Shown here in pieces: positions 56,157 through 64,000 of a DNA stretch of 64,000 nt. The DNA lies in assembly GCF_002252525.1 (NCBI RefSeq), contig NZ_NNRM01000022.1:62001-126000 (forward strand), in the 5' to 3' direction. The position numbers were made by a program, and so were the translations under genes. Numbering within the stretch: the first letter of the stretch is position 1; the number at the start of each line of letters is the position of its first letter. The stretch comes from Brucella pseudogrignonensis. Lineage in GTDB: Bacteria; Pseudomonadota; Alphaproteobacteria; Rhizobiales; Rhizobiaceae. Below the pieces are notes generated by a model. The model was not told the origin of the DNA and did no database searches. It saw only the letters and a list, made by a program, of their open reading frames with translations.

Positions 56157-56771
56157 TCAGAAAATGGCGACGCCCTGGAGTGCTTCATCGAGAAGCCCTT
56201 CATATTTTTTGCGCCTCACTTCGATTGCACCGAAGCGCTCCAGATGGGCTGTCGTGAACTGCGTATCAAGCAGTACAAATCCCTGTCGTTTCAGATGCTC
56301 GACCAGATAGGTGAGGCAGACTTTTGAAGCGTCGCGCTTACGTGTAAACATGCTCTCGCCAAAGAAGGCGCGTCCGAGCGTGACGCCATAAAGCCCACCC
56401 ACGAGTTGGCCGTCATGCCATGCTTCGACTGTGTGGCAATGACCAGCGTCAAAGAGTTTCCGATAGGCTTCGCGGATCGGCGCGTTGATCCATGTCCGCG
56501 CACGTTCGCCGGTACCGCTTGCGCAGCCGTCGATAACGCCCTCAAAGTCATTATCGAGCCGGATTTCAAAAACTGCTTGTCTGATGGTTTTCTGCAGGCT
56601 TTTCGGAATGTGAAAGCCATCGAGCGGGATGATACCGCGCTTTTCAGGACGAACCCAGAAAATCTCAGGATCGTCTGCTTCTTCGGCCATCGGGAAAACC
56701 CCGGTGGCATAGGCCCGCAGGAGCAGCTCCGGTTCGATTGTATAGTCGTCCGGTGAGGCTCCTGCGGTCAC
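56157..56771 (-). CDS. aat: Leucyl/phenylalanyl-tRNA--protein transferase
   Basis: A 204-residue N-degron enzyme that adds Leu/Phe to basic N-termini. It shows [66 protein letters not shown] and [16 protein letters not shown]. It follows accC by 21 bp on the same strand. Confidence 0.95.
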   Translation of the reverse strand: MTAGASPDDYTIEPELLLRAYATGVFPMAEEADDPEIFWVRPEKRGIIPLDGFHIPKSLQKTIRQAVFEIRLDNDFEGVIDGCASGTGERARTWINAPIREAYRKLFDAGHCHTVEAWHDGQLVGGLYGVTLGRAFFGESMFTRKRDASKVCLTYLVEHLKRQGFVLLDTQFTTAHLERFGAIEVRRKKYEGLLDEALQGVAIF

Positions 56772-56792
56772 TTTATCTATGCACCCATGTTC

Positions 56793-58151
56793 TTATGTAT
56801 TTGGAGTTTCTGACTGCTTGGCCAGATACTTTTCCAGCCAATGGATGTCGTAATCACCATTGGCAATGTCCTGATTGGAAATCAGGTCCTGGAACAGGGG
56901 CAGGGTCGTCTTGACGCCATCGACCACGAACTCATCAAGCGCACGACGCAGACGCATCATGCATTCAACGCGGTTGCGGCCATGTACGATCAGCTTGCCG
57001 ATGAGGCTGTCATAATATGGCGGGATGCGGTAGCCGGAATAAACACCTGAATCCACGCGAATACCAAGGCCACCTGGCGTATGGTAATGGGTGATCAGGC
57101 CCGGTGAAGGCGTGAAGTTACGCGGGTCTTCCGCATTGATGCGGCATTCAATGGCATGGCCATGGAAGCGTACATCTTCCTGCTTGACGGAAAGGCCCAA
57201 GCCTGCTGCAACACGGATCTGCTCGTGAACGAGGTCGATGCCGGTGATTGCTTCGGTAACTGGGTGCTCCACCTGAAGACGGGTGTTCATTTCGATGAAA
57301 TAGAACTCGCCGTTTTCATAAAGGAACTCGATCGTGCCTGCACCGCGATAGCCCATATCAGCAACAGCATTGGCACAGATCATGCCGATCTTGTCGCGTG
57401 CTTCGGCATTCAATGCTGGAGAGTTGGCTTCTTCCCAGACCTTCTGGTGACGACGCTGCAACGAACAATCGCGCTCACCCAGATGGATTGCATTGCCTGC
57501 ACCATCGCCCATGACCTGCACTTCGATGTGGCGCGGCTTTTCGAGATATTTCTCGATGTAAACGGCATCATCACCAAATGCTGCACCAGCCTCGGTACGC
57601 GCGGTAGCAAGCGCTACGGCCAGATCTTCTTCGGTCTTCGCAACCTTCATGCCGCGACCACCACCACCGGCGGATGCCTTGATGATGACCGGATAGCCGA
57701 TTTCTTTTGCGATACGCTTGGCTTCGTTTTCATCGGTTACGCCACCGTCCGAACCCGGAACGACTGGAATGCCAAGGCGCTTTGCAGTGCGCTTGGCTTC
57801 AATCTTGTCGCCCATGGTGCGGATATGCGAAGAGGTCGGTCCGATGAAAGTAATGCCGTGTGCTTCAAGAATTTCAGCAAACTTGGCATTTTCCGAAAGG
57901 AAGCCGTAGCCCGGATGGATTGCATCCGCGCCGGTGATTTCGCAAGCAGCAACGATTTGATGAATATTCAGATAGCTGTCGCGTGATGGAGGCGGTCCAA
58001 TGCAAACGCTTTCGTCCGCAAGGCGAACATGCATCGCATCGGCGTCGGCTGTGGAATGAACTGCGACCGTCTTGATGCCCAGTTCTTTACAAGCCCTGAG
58101 CACACGAAGAGCGATTTCGCCACGATTGGCTATGAGTATCTTTTGAAACAT
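56793..58151 (-). CDS. accC: Acetyl-CoA carboxylase biotin carboxylase subunit
   Basis: A 452-residue ATP-grasp enzyme that carboxylates biotin on AccB. It shows [55 protein letters not shown] (ATP loop), [13 protein letters not shown] and [16 protein letters not shown]. Start 58151 gives the standard N-terminus. It lies downstream of accB. Confidence 0.97.
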   Translation of the reverse strand: MFQKILIANRGEIALRVLRACKELGIKTVAVHSTADADAMHVRLADESVCIGPPPSRDSYLNIHQIVAACEITGADAIHPGYGFLSENAKFAEILEAHGITFIGPTSSHIRTMGDKIEAKRTAKRLGIPVVPGSDGGVTDENEAKRIAKEIGYPVIIKASAGGGGRGMKVAKTEEDLAVALATARTEAGAAFGDDAVYIEKYLEKPRHIEVQVMGDGAGNAIHLGERDCSLQRRHQKVWEEANSPALNAEARDKIGMICANAVADMGYRGAGTIEFLYENGEFYFIEMNTRLQVEHPVTEAITGIDLVHEQIRVAAGLGLSVKQEDVRFHGHAIECRINAEDPRNFTPSPGLITHYHTPGGLGIRVDSGVYSGYRIPPYYDSLIGKLIVHGRNRVECMMRLRRALDEFVVDGVKTTLPLFQDLISNQDIANGDYDIHWLEKYLAKQSETPNT

Positions 58152-58208
58152 TGCGCTTTGCTGCCCGTTCATTGAATAAGCCTGAATTCTACTGACCAAT
58201 GGGTCGTC

Positions 58209-58673
58209 TTATTCAATGACGACAAGCGGTTCGCCGAATTCAACAGGCGCTGCATCTTCAACCAGAATAGCCTTGACCGTACCGGCGCGAGGCGCGGAAA
58301 TCTGGTTCATAGTCTTCATGGCTTCGATGATGAGAAGGGTCTGGCCTTCCTTGACCTGTGTGCCAACTTCGATGAAGTTGCGTGCGCCAGGAGCAGGGGC
58401 GAGATAGGCGGTACCGACCATTGGCGAAGGAACAGCATTTTTGCTGAGTTCTGCCTTTGTTGGTTCTGCTGCAACAGCAGCAGCCACCGGCGCTGCAACT
58501 GCGGCTGGTGCAGCCTGCATCACAGTAGCCGCAGCCTGAACCGTTACATTGCGCGAAACGCGGATACGCAATTCACCATGTTCGACTTCGATGTCGGTCA
58601 GGTCGGTTTCATTGAGAATGTTCGCGAGATCGCGAATGGTTTCTTTGTCGATGACGGAATTTTTGCTGGACAT
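58209..58673 (-). CDS. accB: Biotin carboxyl carrier protein of acetyl-CoA carboxylase
   Basis: A 154-residue protein: an N-terminal helix region, an Ala/Pro-rich linker, and a biotinyl domain with Lys120 in [11 protein letters not shown]. It shuttles carboxyl groups between AccC and AccAD. Confidence 0.96.
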   Translation of the reverse strand: MSSKNSVIDKETIRDLANILNETDLTDIEVEHGELRIRVSRNVTVQAAATVMQAAPAAVAAPVAAAVAAEPTKAELSKNAVPSPMVGTAYLAPAPGARNFIEVGTQVKEGQTLLIIEAMKTMNQISAPRAGTVKAILVEDAAPVEFGEPLVVIE

Positions 58674-58685
58674 ATAAAGGCCCCT

Positions 58686-59147
58686 TTACGCTTGCCCGTT
58701 GTTTTCTTCTTCTTTGGCAATTGCCGCGAGTGCGCGCAGGCCGAGCAGGTATCCTTCCGCGCCAAAGCCGCAGATGACGCCTTTGGCGACTGCGGAGACA
58801 TAGGAGTGATGCCGGAAAGCTTCACGCGCATGAATGTTCGACAGATGCACTTCCACGACCGTAACTTTGGCCGAACGGATGGCATCGTGAATAGCAACCG
58901 AAGTGTGGCTGTAAGCTGCGGGATTGATCAGGACATAAGCGTTCTTATCGCCCGCTTCCTGAATCCAGCTAACCAGATCACCTTCGTAATTAGTCTGGCG
59001 AAAATCGACAGCAAGGCCCAATTGTTCAGCCTCGCGCTTGCAGCCCGCTTCGATATCTTCGAGCGTTGCCACACCGTAGATGCCCGGCTCGCGCTTCCCA
59101 AGAAGATTGAGATTGGGGCCGTTCAGAACAAAAACCGTTTTCACCAT
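58686..59147 (-). CDS. aroQ: 3-dehydroquinate dehydratase, type II
   Basis: A 153-residue dodecameric shikimate-pathway enzyme. It shows [20 protein letters not shown] (catalytic Arg/Tyr), [31 protein letters not shown] and [17 protein letters not shown] (catalytic His). The aroQ-accB-accC-aat order is common in alphaproteobacteria; gaps of 12 and 57 bp suggest one operon. Confidence 0.97.
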   Translation of the reverse strand: MVKTVFVLNGPNLNLLGKREPGIYGVATLEDIEAGCKREAEQLGLAVDFRQTNYEGDLVSWIQEAGDKNAYVLINPAAYSHTSVAIHDAIRSAKVTVVEVHLSNIHAREAFRHHSYVSAVAKGVICGFGAEGYLLGLRALAAIAKEEENNGQA

Positions 59148-59382
59148 ATTCGTCCGTGATCGATAACGGGCCTATTACGAAAATTCAATTACACTTCGCA
59201 TTTCATATAGAGGGCTTGGACGCAAGTCGAAACCCTCTAATTTAATGCTAATGTTTCACCACAGCGTTTTTCCCGCTATTCTTTGTGGAATGAACGCTAT
59301 TTGTGGCAAAAATAGTCATTTATCACTTCTGATTTATTGAATGTACCTTGCCAATAATCAACAAGACGCGATCTCAATCAGA

Positions 59383-60195
59383 TCAGCTTTTTTTGGCTGA
59401 GCGCGCTGCAGCGATTCTTTCAATCAGGCCTTCTGCGCCGATTGCACCGGGAACGAGGTCGTTTCCGATGATGTAGGACGGCGTGCCGGTGATGTTGAGC
59501 TTCTGGGCGAGCTGATAGGTTTCCTGAAAGGCATTGGTGATTGCCGGGTCTTTCATCTTCTCGCGAAGTTGTGCTTCATCTGCGCCGAGCTTGACCGCAT
59601 CAGCAATCGCCGAAGCTTCTGTTGCGCGTTCCTGCGCACCGAGAAGAACTTCGTGATACTCGGCATATTTCTCCGGCATAAGGGCTTTAAACGCCTGCGC
59701 TACAATGTGGGCGCGCATGGAGTCCGGTCCGAGGATCGGGAATTCCTTCATAACGAAGCGGACGTTTGGATCGTTCTTCAGGATTGCTTCCATGTCTGGA
59801 AGCGCGCGCTTGCAGTAGCCGCAATTGTAATCGAAGAACTCGTAAACGGTGACATCGCCGTTTGGATTGCCGAAGACAGCATCGTGTGACGGATTGAAAA
59901 GCTGATCCTGACTTGATGCCAGAACCTGCTTGACCTGCTCCTGAGCAGCTTCCGCCTGCTTGGTTTCAAGTGCGGTCTGCACCTCAACCATGATCTCTGG
60001 GTTCTTCAGCAGATAATTGCGAACGATTGTCTCTACCGCCTGCTGGTCCAATTGCGGCGCAGCAGCCATTTCCACAGGTGCAACTGTAGGGGCTACGGGC
60101 GCTGGCTGATGTGCGGTGCCGGCATAATAGCCGAGTGCAAGTGCAGCTGCACCGACGACGGCACCACCGATTGAACCAAGAATGACGTTCTTCAT
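59383..60195 (-). CDS. DsbA-family periplasmic thiol-disulfide protein
   Basis: About 270 residues with an N-terminal membrane anchor or signal (MKNVILGSIGGAVVGAAALALGYYAG) and a DSBA-type thioredoxin domain with the CGYC active site in FFDYNCGYCKRALPD, plus NITGTPSYIIGND (cis-Pro). Members of this BdbD/Com1-like group oxidise or isomerise exported proteins. An alternative start lies 5 codons upstream at 60210. Confidence 0.9.
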   Translation of the reverse strand: MKNVILGSIGGAVVGAAALALGYYAGTAHQPAPVAPTVAPVEMAAAPQLDQQAVETIVRNYLLKNPEIMVEVQTALETKQAEAAQEQVKQVLASSQDQLFNPSHDAVFGNPNGDVTVYEFFDYNCGYCKRALPDMEAILKNDPNVRFVMKEFPILGPDSMRAHIVAQAFKALMPEKYAEYHEVLLGAQERATEASAIADAVKLGADEAQLREKMKDPAITNAFQETYQLAQKLNITGTPSYIIGNDLVPGAIGAEGLIERIAAARSAKKS

Positions 60196-60260
60196 ACCGA
60201 TCACTTTCATACGTTCTGAAATCTCACTTAAAGTGCGGCTTGGGTAGCCTCTTAAGTGGC

Positions 60261-61670
60261 TTACTTTTTAGCTTTGGCGTTGATGATGTCCTGCGCACGC
60301 AGCCAGTCGGGAGTTCCTGACTTCATTTGCTTTTGCGCGCGAATGGCAAATATCTGGGCCTGCTGCAGCTTCCCGGAATAGTAGTTCATGTCGGCTGTGG
60401 CAAGGTCAGCGCGGGCCATATCGCCAGACTGGCCATAGGCTTGCGCTAGATATCCATATCCGCCGGGAAACTCTGGGTCGGCCGCAATACCTGCTTTCAG
60501 CTCCTTGATAGCATTGGGCATATTGGCCTTGGTGCCAGTAAGCATCAAGGCGCGGCCGTAGCTCATGCGCAGCAGTGGAGACTTGCGCGTATCAAGAGAA
60601 ACTGCACGTTGGAAAGCTTTTGCAGCACCTTGTGGGTTGTTAGCCTTAATCAGCACTTCGCCCATCATTTCCTGGAAATATGGATTCTTTGGCTGTTCTT
60701 TGATGAGTGCCTCAAACTTCGGGAGTGCGGCACGGGCCGAGCCATTCAGATAAGTGGTGATTGCGCTGCCATAACGGGCCGGTAGGCCACCGGGATTACC
60801 GCGGAACATGCGCTGCAAAGCGCCCATATTGTTGGAGTAGGCTGCGATCTTGGCGCGTGCCATATCATGTCGGAGTTGCAGCGCTGCGGAATCCGTCTTG
60901 TTATAGTTCGGGCTTTTTTTGGCCAGTTCTTCAAGGTTGGAAATTCGCTCGCGGGGCAACGGATGGCTGATACGATACTGATCGATCTGGGTGCCGGACA
61001 GTGAAAGTGCCGACGCGAAGCGCTGGAACGTATCAAGCATTCCTTTTGTCGACTGGCCAGTGGCATTGAGATAATTAACAGCCAGACGGTCGGCGGTCAT
61101 TTCTTCGGTACGCTGATAGCTGAGCAGGCTGCGCATTGCCATTTCCGTACTGCCCATTGCAATGCCGCCACCTGCACCCGCAGCAGCACCGCTGCCTGAA
61201 GCTGCACCGGCAACGCCTGCGCCGACGCCCAGAAGCATACCAATAACTGCCATGGTGCGTGCGCGGCTCAACTGTTCACGCAAGCGATCCTGATGCCCGC
61301 CAGCGATATGACCGGCTTCATGCGCAATGACGCCGATGATTTCGTTCGGTGTTTCTGCCTGCATGATGGCGCCTGTATTAATGAAAATACGACGGCCATC
61401 GACAAAGGCGTTGAAGCTCTGGGAATTGACGAGAATAACGCGGACACCACGTCCGCCTAATCCGGCGACTTTGAGGATCGGAGCTGCATAATCGGCGACA
61501 AGCGCTTCGATTTCAGCATCGCGTACGATTGGAACGCCGCCACCGCCACGCGATTGCGCCTGTGCAGGCAGGACGCCTGTAACGGCAACAGCTAGGGCTG
61601 CAAAGGCAGCAACTGAACGGCGCATCACATTCTGAAAAGAAAACGCTTTGGTCGTGAAAGTTGCAGTCAT
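60261..61670 (-). CDS. M48-family metalloprotease with TPR region (BepA-like)
   Basis: About 469 residues: a signal peptide ending GVLPAQAQ, the M48 zinc site IGVIAHEAGHIAGGHQDRLR, a Gly/Ala-rich hydrophobic segment, and C-terminal TPR-like repeats (AFQRAVSLDTRKSPLLRMSYGRALMLTG). This layout matches E. coli BepA, an outer-membrane quality-control protease. ATG 61670 is favoured by GGGGAG nearby; ATG 61625 is also possible. Confidence 0.88.
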   Translation of the reverse strand: MTATFTTKAFSFQNVMRRSVAAFAALAVAVTGVLPAQAQSRGGGGVPIVRDAEIEALVADYAAPILKVAGLGGRGVRVILVNSQSFNAFVDGRRIFINTGAIMQAETPNEIIGVIAHEAGHIAGGHQDRLREQLSRARTMAVIGMLLGVGAGVAGAASGSGAAAGAGGGIAMGSTEMAMRSLLSYQRTEEMTADRLAVNYLNATGQSTKGMLDTFQRFASALSLSGTQIDQYRISHPLPRERISNLEELAKKSPNYNKTDSAALQLRHDMARAKIAAYSNNMGALQRMFRGNPGGLPARYGSAITTYLNGSARAALPKFEALIKEQPKNPYFQEMMGEVLIKANNPQGAAKAFQRAVSLDTRKSPLLRMSYGRALMLTGTKANMPNAIKELKAGIAADPEFPGGYGYLAQAYGQSGDMARADLATADMNYYSGKLQQAQIFAIRAQKQMKSGTPDWLRAQDIINAKAKK

Positions 61671-61853
61671 GCTCCCCATAGTGCTCCTCATCCTGCTCAA
61701 ACGAAACAAAAGCGAATCTTACAAATCCGGCCTAGTTTAAGGGCTTTATATCAATCTTCATCGCTGTTTTTACTACAGCGCTGTTGCTTTACCAATCCGG
61801 CGATTATAGGGCGGGTGAGTTGCATTGCATTACCCGCTTTTCTGGAGGCTAAG

Positions 61854-63017
61854 TTGAATACTCTTTCCAACCGTAGCGCAGTCGAACCGTTTCACGCCAT
61901 GGATGTTCTGGCAGAGGCCAATCGTCGTCGCGCTGCGGGCCATCCAATCATTTCGATGGCAGTCGGGCAACCGGCAGACCCCGCACCGCAAATCGTGCGG
62001 CTGGCTGCAGAACGCGCCCTGAAAGATGGCCGTATCGGTTATACCGATGCTCTAGGGCTGATAGAGCTGCGTGAAGCAATTGCCGCGCATTATGCTGACA
62101 ACTATGGCGTAACCGTCTCGCCGGAACGCATTGCGATTACGACAGGGTCATCGGCCGCGTTCAATCTGGCGTTTCTTGTCTATTTCGATCCAGGCGATCG
62201 CGTTGCAATCACGCGCCCGGGCTATCCAGCCTATCGCAATATTCTGACAGCGCTTGGCCTCGAAGTGGTTGAAATCGCCAATGAAGGCGGCGCATCAGGT
62301 GCACTGACCGCTCAGGCATTGGCTGCCGCTCATGCCGAGAAACCGTTGAAGGGCGTACTTTTTGCAAGTCCCGCCAATCCAACCGGCGCTGTGATTGACA
62401 AGCCGGAACTCAAGGCCATCATTGAAACTGCGCGCGATCTTGGTATCCGCGTAATTTCTGACGAAATCTATCACCGTCTTTCATATGAGAGCGAAGATGT
62501 GACGGCACTGCAGATCTCGGACGATGTCACCATCATCAATTCATTCTCAAAATACTACTGCATGACCGGCTGGCGTATTGGCTGGATGGTTCTGCCAAGT
62601 GCTGATGTGCGTGCCATCGAACGCCTCGGCCAGAGCCTTTATATTTCCGCGCCTGAACTTTCGCAGCGCGCGGCAATTGAAGCGTTTCACGCCACCGCAG
62701 AGCTGGAACGCGTGAAAGACCGCTATCGGCAGAACCGACAAATCCTGCTCGAACACCTGCCGCGCATGGGGCTAAGCCTCGCCGCGCCCATGGACGGCGC
62801 GTTCTATGCCTATTGCGATGTTTCGCGCTTTACCAATGACAGCATGGAATTTGCGCGACGCATGATTGCCGAAACCAACATTGCGGCTACTCCGGGACAG
62901 GATTTTGATCCGATCGACGGGCACCGCACCATGCGCTTTTCTTATGCAGGCAGCATAGAAGAAATTGAGGAAGTGGTTCGCCGTCTTGAAGAGTGGCTTC
63001 CACAACAGCGCGCCTGA
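61854..63017 (+). CDS. PLP-dependent aminotransferase, class I/II
   Basis: A 387-residue fold-type I aminotransferase. It shows ISMAVGQPADPAPQIV, TTGSSAAFNLAFLVYFDPGD, FASPANPTGAVIDK, ISDEIYHRLSYE and the Schiff-base Lys in NSFSKYYCMTGWRIGWM. The start is TTG 61854, five bases after GGAGG, better than ATG/GTG codons further up. Substrate is unspecified (aspartate or aromatic type). Confidence 0.9.
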   Translation: MNTLSNRSAVEPFHAMDVLAEANRRRAAGHPIISMAVGQPADPAPQIVRLAAERALKDGRIGYTDALGLIELREAIAAHYADNYGVTVSPERIAITTGSSAAFNLAFLVYFDPGDRVAITRPGYPAYRNILTALGLEVVEIANEGGASGALTAQALAAAHAEKPLKGVLFASPANPTGAVIDKPELKAIIETARDLGIRVISDEIYHRLSYESEDVTALQISDDVTIINSFSKYYCMTGWRIGWMVLPSADVRAIERLGQSLYISAPELSQRAAIEAFHATAELERVKDRYRQNRQILLEHLPRMGLSLAAPMDGAFYAYCDVSRFTNDSMEFARRMIAETNIAATPGQDFDPIDGHRTMRFSYAGSIEEIEEVVRRLEEWLPQQRA

Positions 63018-63020
63018 TAG

Positions 63021-63230
63021 CTAGAGCATTTCCTGTTTTAATTGAGTCATTGGAAATGCTCTATCTATTTGTTTTTGCGCGCATCTTGTTCCGAAAACCG
63101 CTTCGCACTTTTCGGGATGCGGTCTAGAGCGGTTCCAGTTAATATTGAATCGTGGAACCGCTCTATCTTTCTGTTTTATGCATTATCCTTGCGCAGAACC
63201 GCTTCGCACTCTTGCGGGAATGCTTTAATT
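63021..63230. repeat. Composite intergenic repeat, modules B + A + C
   Basis: B (63021-63064, TAGAGCATTTCC/GGAAATGCTCTA arms), A reversed (63072-63126) and C (63126-63230) in series. This is the second three-module composite in the window, with a different order from 24978-25185. Confidence 0.82.
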
Positions 63231-63240
63231 GCTAAAACAA

Positions 63241-63273
63241 AAAGAAAACCGGCGTTTCCGCCGGTTTTCTTAT
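63241..63273. terminator. Bidirectional terminator before rne 3' end
   Basis: Stem AAGAAAACCGGCG/CGCCGGTTTTCTT, 13 bp, between the convergent aminotransferase and rne. Confidence 0.9.
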
Positions 63274-63298
63274 ATTCTACATCAGAAGTGAGCAGGGC

Positions 63299-64000
63299 TT
63301 AGAAAAAGCCCTTCTTCTGCCACCAGCCGCCGCGCTTCGGCTTCTGCTCTTCCGTATCGCTGGAGGTGACGACAGGCTCGGTAACCTTCTGCGCTTCTGC
63401 AACAGGCGCTGCCTCTGGTTCCACCGCAACTTCCTCAACTTCCGGCTTTACAGCAGCCTTGCGTGTACGACGCTTAGGCTTTGCGGTTTCTGCATCTTCA
63501 GCTGGAGCTGCGACTTCTTCCTCAACAGCCTTCTTGCGCGAACGTGTTTTGCGAGCAGGCTTTGCAGGTTCTTCTGCTGGCTCTGCAACGACGACATCGT
63601 CATTCGCCGCTTCTTCGCTCTTTGCAGTCTTACGACCGCGTGGCTTGCGCGCTGGCTTCGCAGGCTTTTCGTCTGCAACTGTTTCAGCAGCCGGAGCAGC
63701 TTCAGTCGCTTCAACAGTGACGGTTTCAACCGCAACGGCCTCAGCAACAACCACATCAACAGGCTGTTTTTCTACCTTCGCAGGAATGACAGGCGTGTAA
63801 CCGACGAATTCAGGATCAGGTATTTTGTTGAACTGAATATCGTCTTCACGACGGTTCTTGCGACCGCCACGACGACCACGACGACGCTTCTTGCGACGAT
63901 CTTCATCGCTCTGCGAGGCATTGCTCGAAGATGCGTTGTCTTCTTCATCGTCTTCGTCTGAATCGTCAGAGCCTGCTTCAACCTGCTCAGTCTGTTCGCG
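63299..64000 (-). CDS. rne: Ribonuclease E, C-terminal part
   Basis: The frame is open from the window edge and contains the last 233 residues. They comprise an acidic stretch, a Lys/Arg-rich block (RRKKRRRGRRGGRKNRRE), FNKIPDPEFVGYTPVIP, a long Ala/Glu/Lys-rich region with PARKPRGRK- and PKRRTRK-type boxes, and the terminal PKRGGWWQKKGFF. This is the degradosome-scaffold tail typical of rhizobial RNase E; the catalytic domain lies outside the window. Confidence 0.85.
   Translation of the reverse strand, partial: REQTEQVEAGSDDSDEDDEEDNASSSNASQSDEDRRKKRRRGRRGGRKNRREDDIQFNKIPDPEFVGYTPVIPAKVEKQPVDVVVAEAVAVETVTVEATEAAPAAETVADEKPAKPARKPRGRKTAKSEEAANDDVVVAEPAEEPAKPARKTRSRKKAVEEEVAAPAEDAETAKPKRRTRKAAVKPEVEEVAVEPEAAPVAEAQKVTEPVVTSSDTEEQKPKRGGWWQKKGFF

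Noticed and set aside
1-64000. CRISPR arrays, insertion sequences, prophage, rRNA
   Set aside because: No regularly spaced direct repeats with spacers, transposase, integrase or rRNA sequence was found. The only phage-like gene is the lone GH108 muramidase.

Overview
This window is chromosomal core DNA of an alphaproteobacterium of the Brucellaceae (Brucella/Ochrobactrum lineage, order Rhizobiales). The evidence is the very-long-chain fatty acid lipid A cluster (acpXL-fabF2XL-fabF1XL-adh2XL-lpxXL), an ExoR regulator, fused SecDF, trmFO, an NDUFA12-type complex I subunit, a SagA-like GH108 muramidase, and a family of short intergenic palindromic repeats typical of the group. About 67 protein-coding loci, one tRNA and a likely small-RNA array are supported. 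No prophage, insertion sequence, CRISPR array or rRNA operon is seen.

Layout. 1-2.3 kb: the end of an HpcH/HpaI aldolase, a small serine hydrolase, and a VOC protein with a Tat-like leader. 2.5-9.6 kb (minus strand): acpXL, fabF2XL, fabF1XL, adh2XL, lpxXL, rpe, purB, a lipid A acyl-chain operon running into housekeeping genes. 9.8-14.9 kb: the GH108 muramidase, an aldose epimerase, a 2-keto-3-deoxygluconate kinase gene broken by one stop codon, and a DUF1045-phnM pair with no other phosphonate genes. 15-25 kb: HAD phosphatase, dusA, cobS-DUF1289-protease operon, cobT, Lrp/AsnC regulator, nuclease and uracil-DNA glycosylase, exoR, exonuclease III, DUF533 protein. 25.2-41 kb: erpA, dgt, argS, a 981-residue SPOR protein, nagZ, scpAB, tatABC, serS, surE-pcm and an NlpD-like lipoprotein, mostly one long plus-strand run for cell division, envelope and translation. 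41-46.3 kb: a DUF815 ATPase, then yajC-secDF followed by homologues of two mitochondrial complex I assembly factors (NDUFAF3-like and NDUFAF6-like). 46.3-48.6 kb: trmFO, four tandem hairpins with CCTCCTCCC loops, a 48-residue DUF1127 gene, and two long tandem inverted repeats. 48.6-56.2 kb: DUF2157/GDYXXLXY pair, tRNA-Leu(UAG), tig, two GNAT enzymes, gatB, the NDUFA12 homologue, a DUF2155 protein. 56.2-64 kb: aat-accC-accB-aroQ (minus), a DsbA-like protein, an M48 protease, an aminotransferase and the 3' end of rne.

Most notable are (1) the DUF1127 gene followed by four anti-Shine-Dalgarno hairpins, matching the CcsR/cuckoo small-RNA arrangement known from Rhodobacter; (2) a pair of adjacent 26-bp hairpins of identical design but unrelated sequence; (3) the FabF1XL/FabF2XL pair, in which FabF2XL has lost its catalytic cysteine and one histidine, like a chain-length factor; (4) the SecDF-linked complex I assembly pair; and (5) a mosaic repeat family whose copies abut or form the stop codons of several genes.
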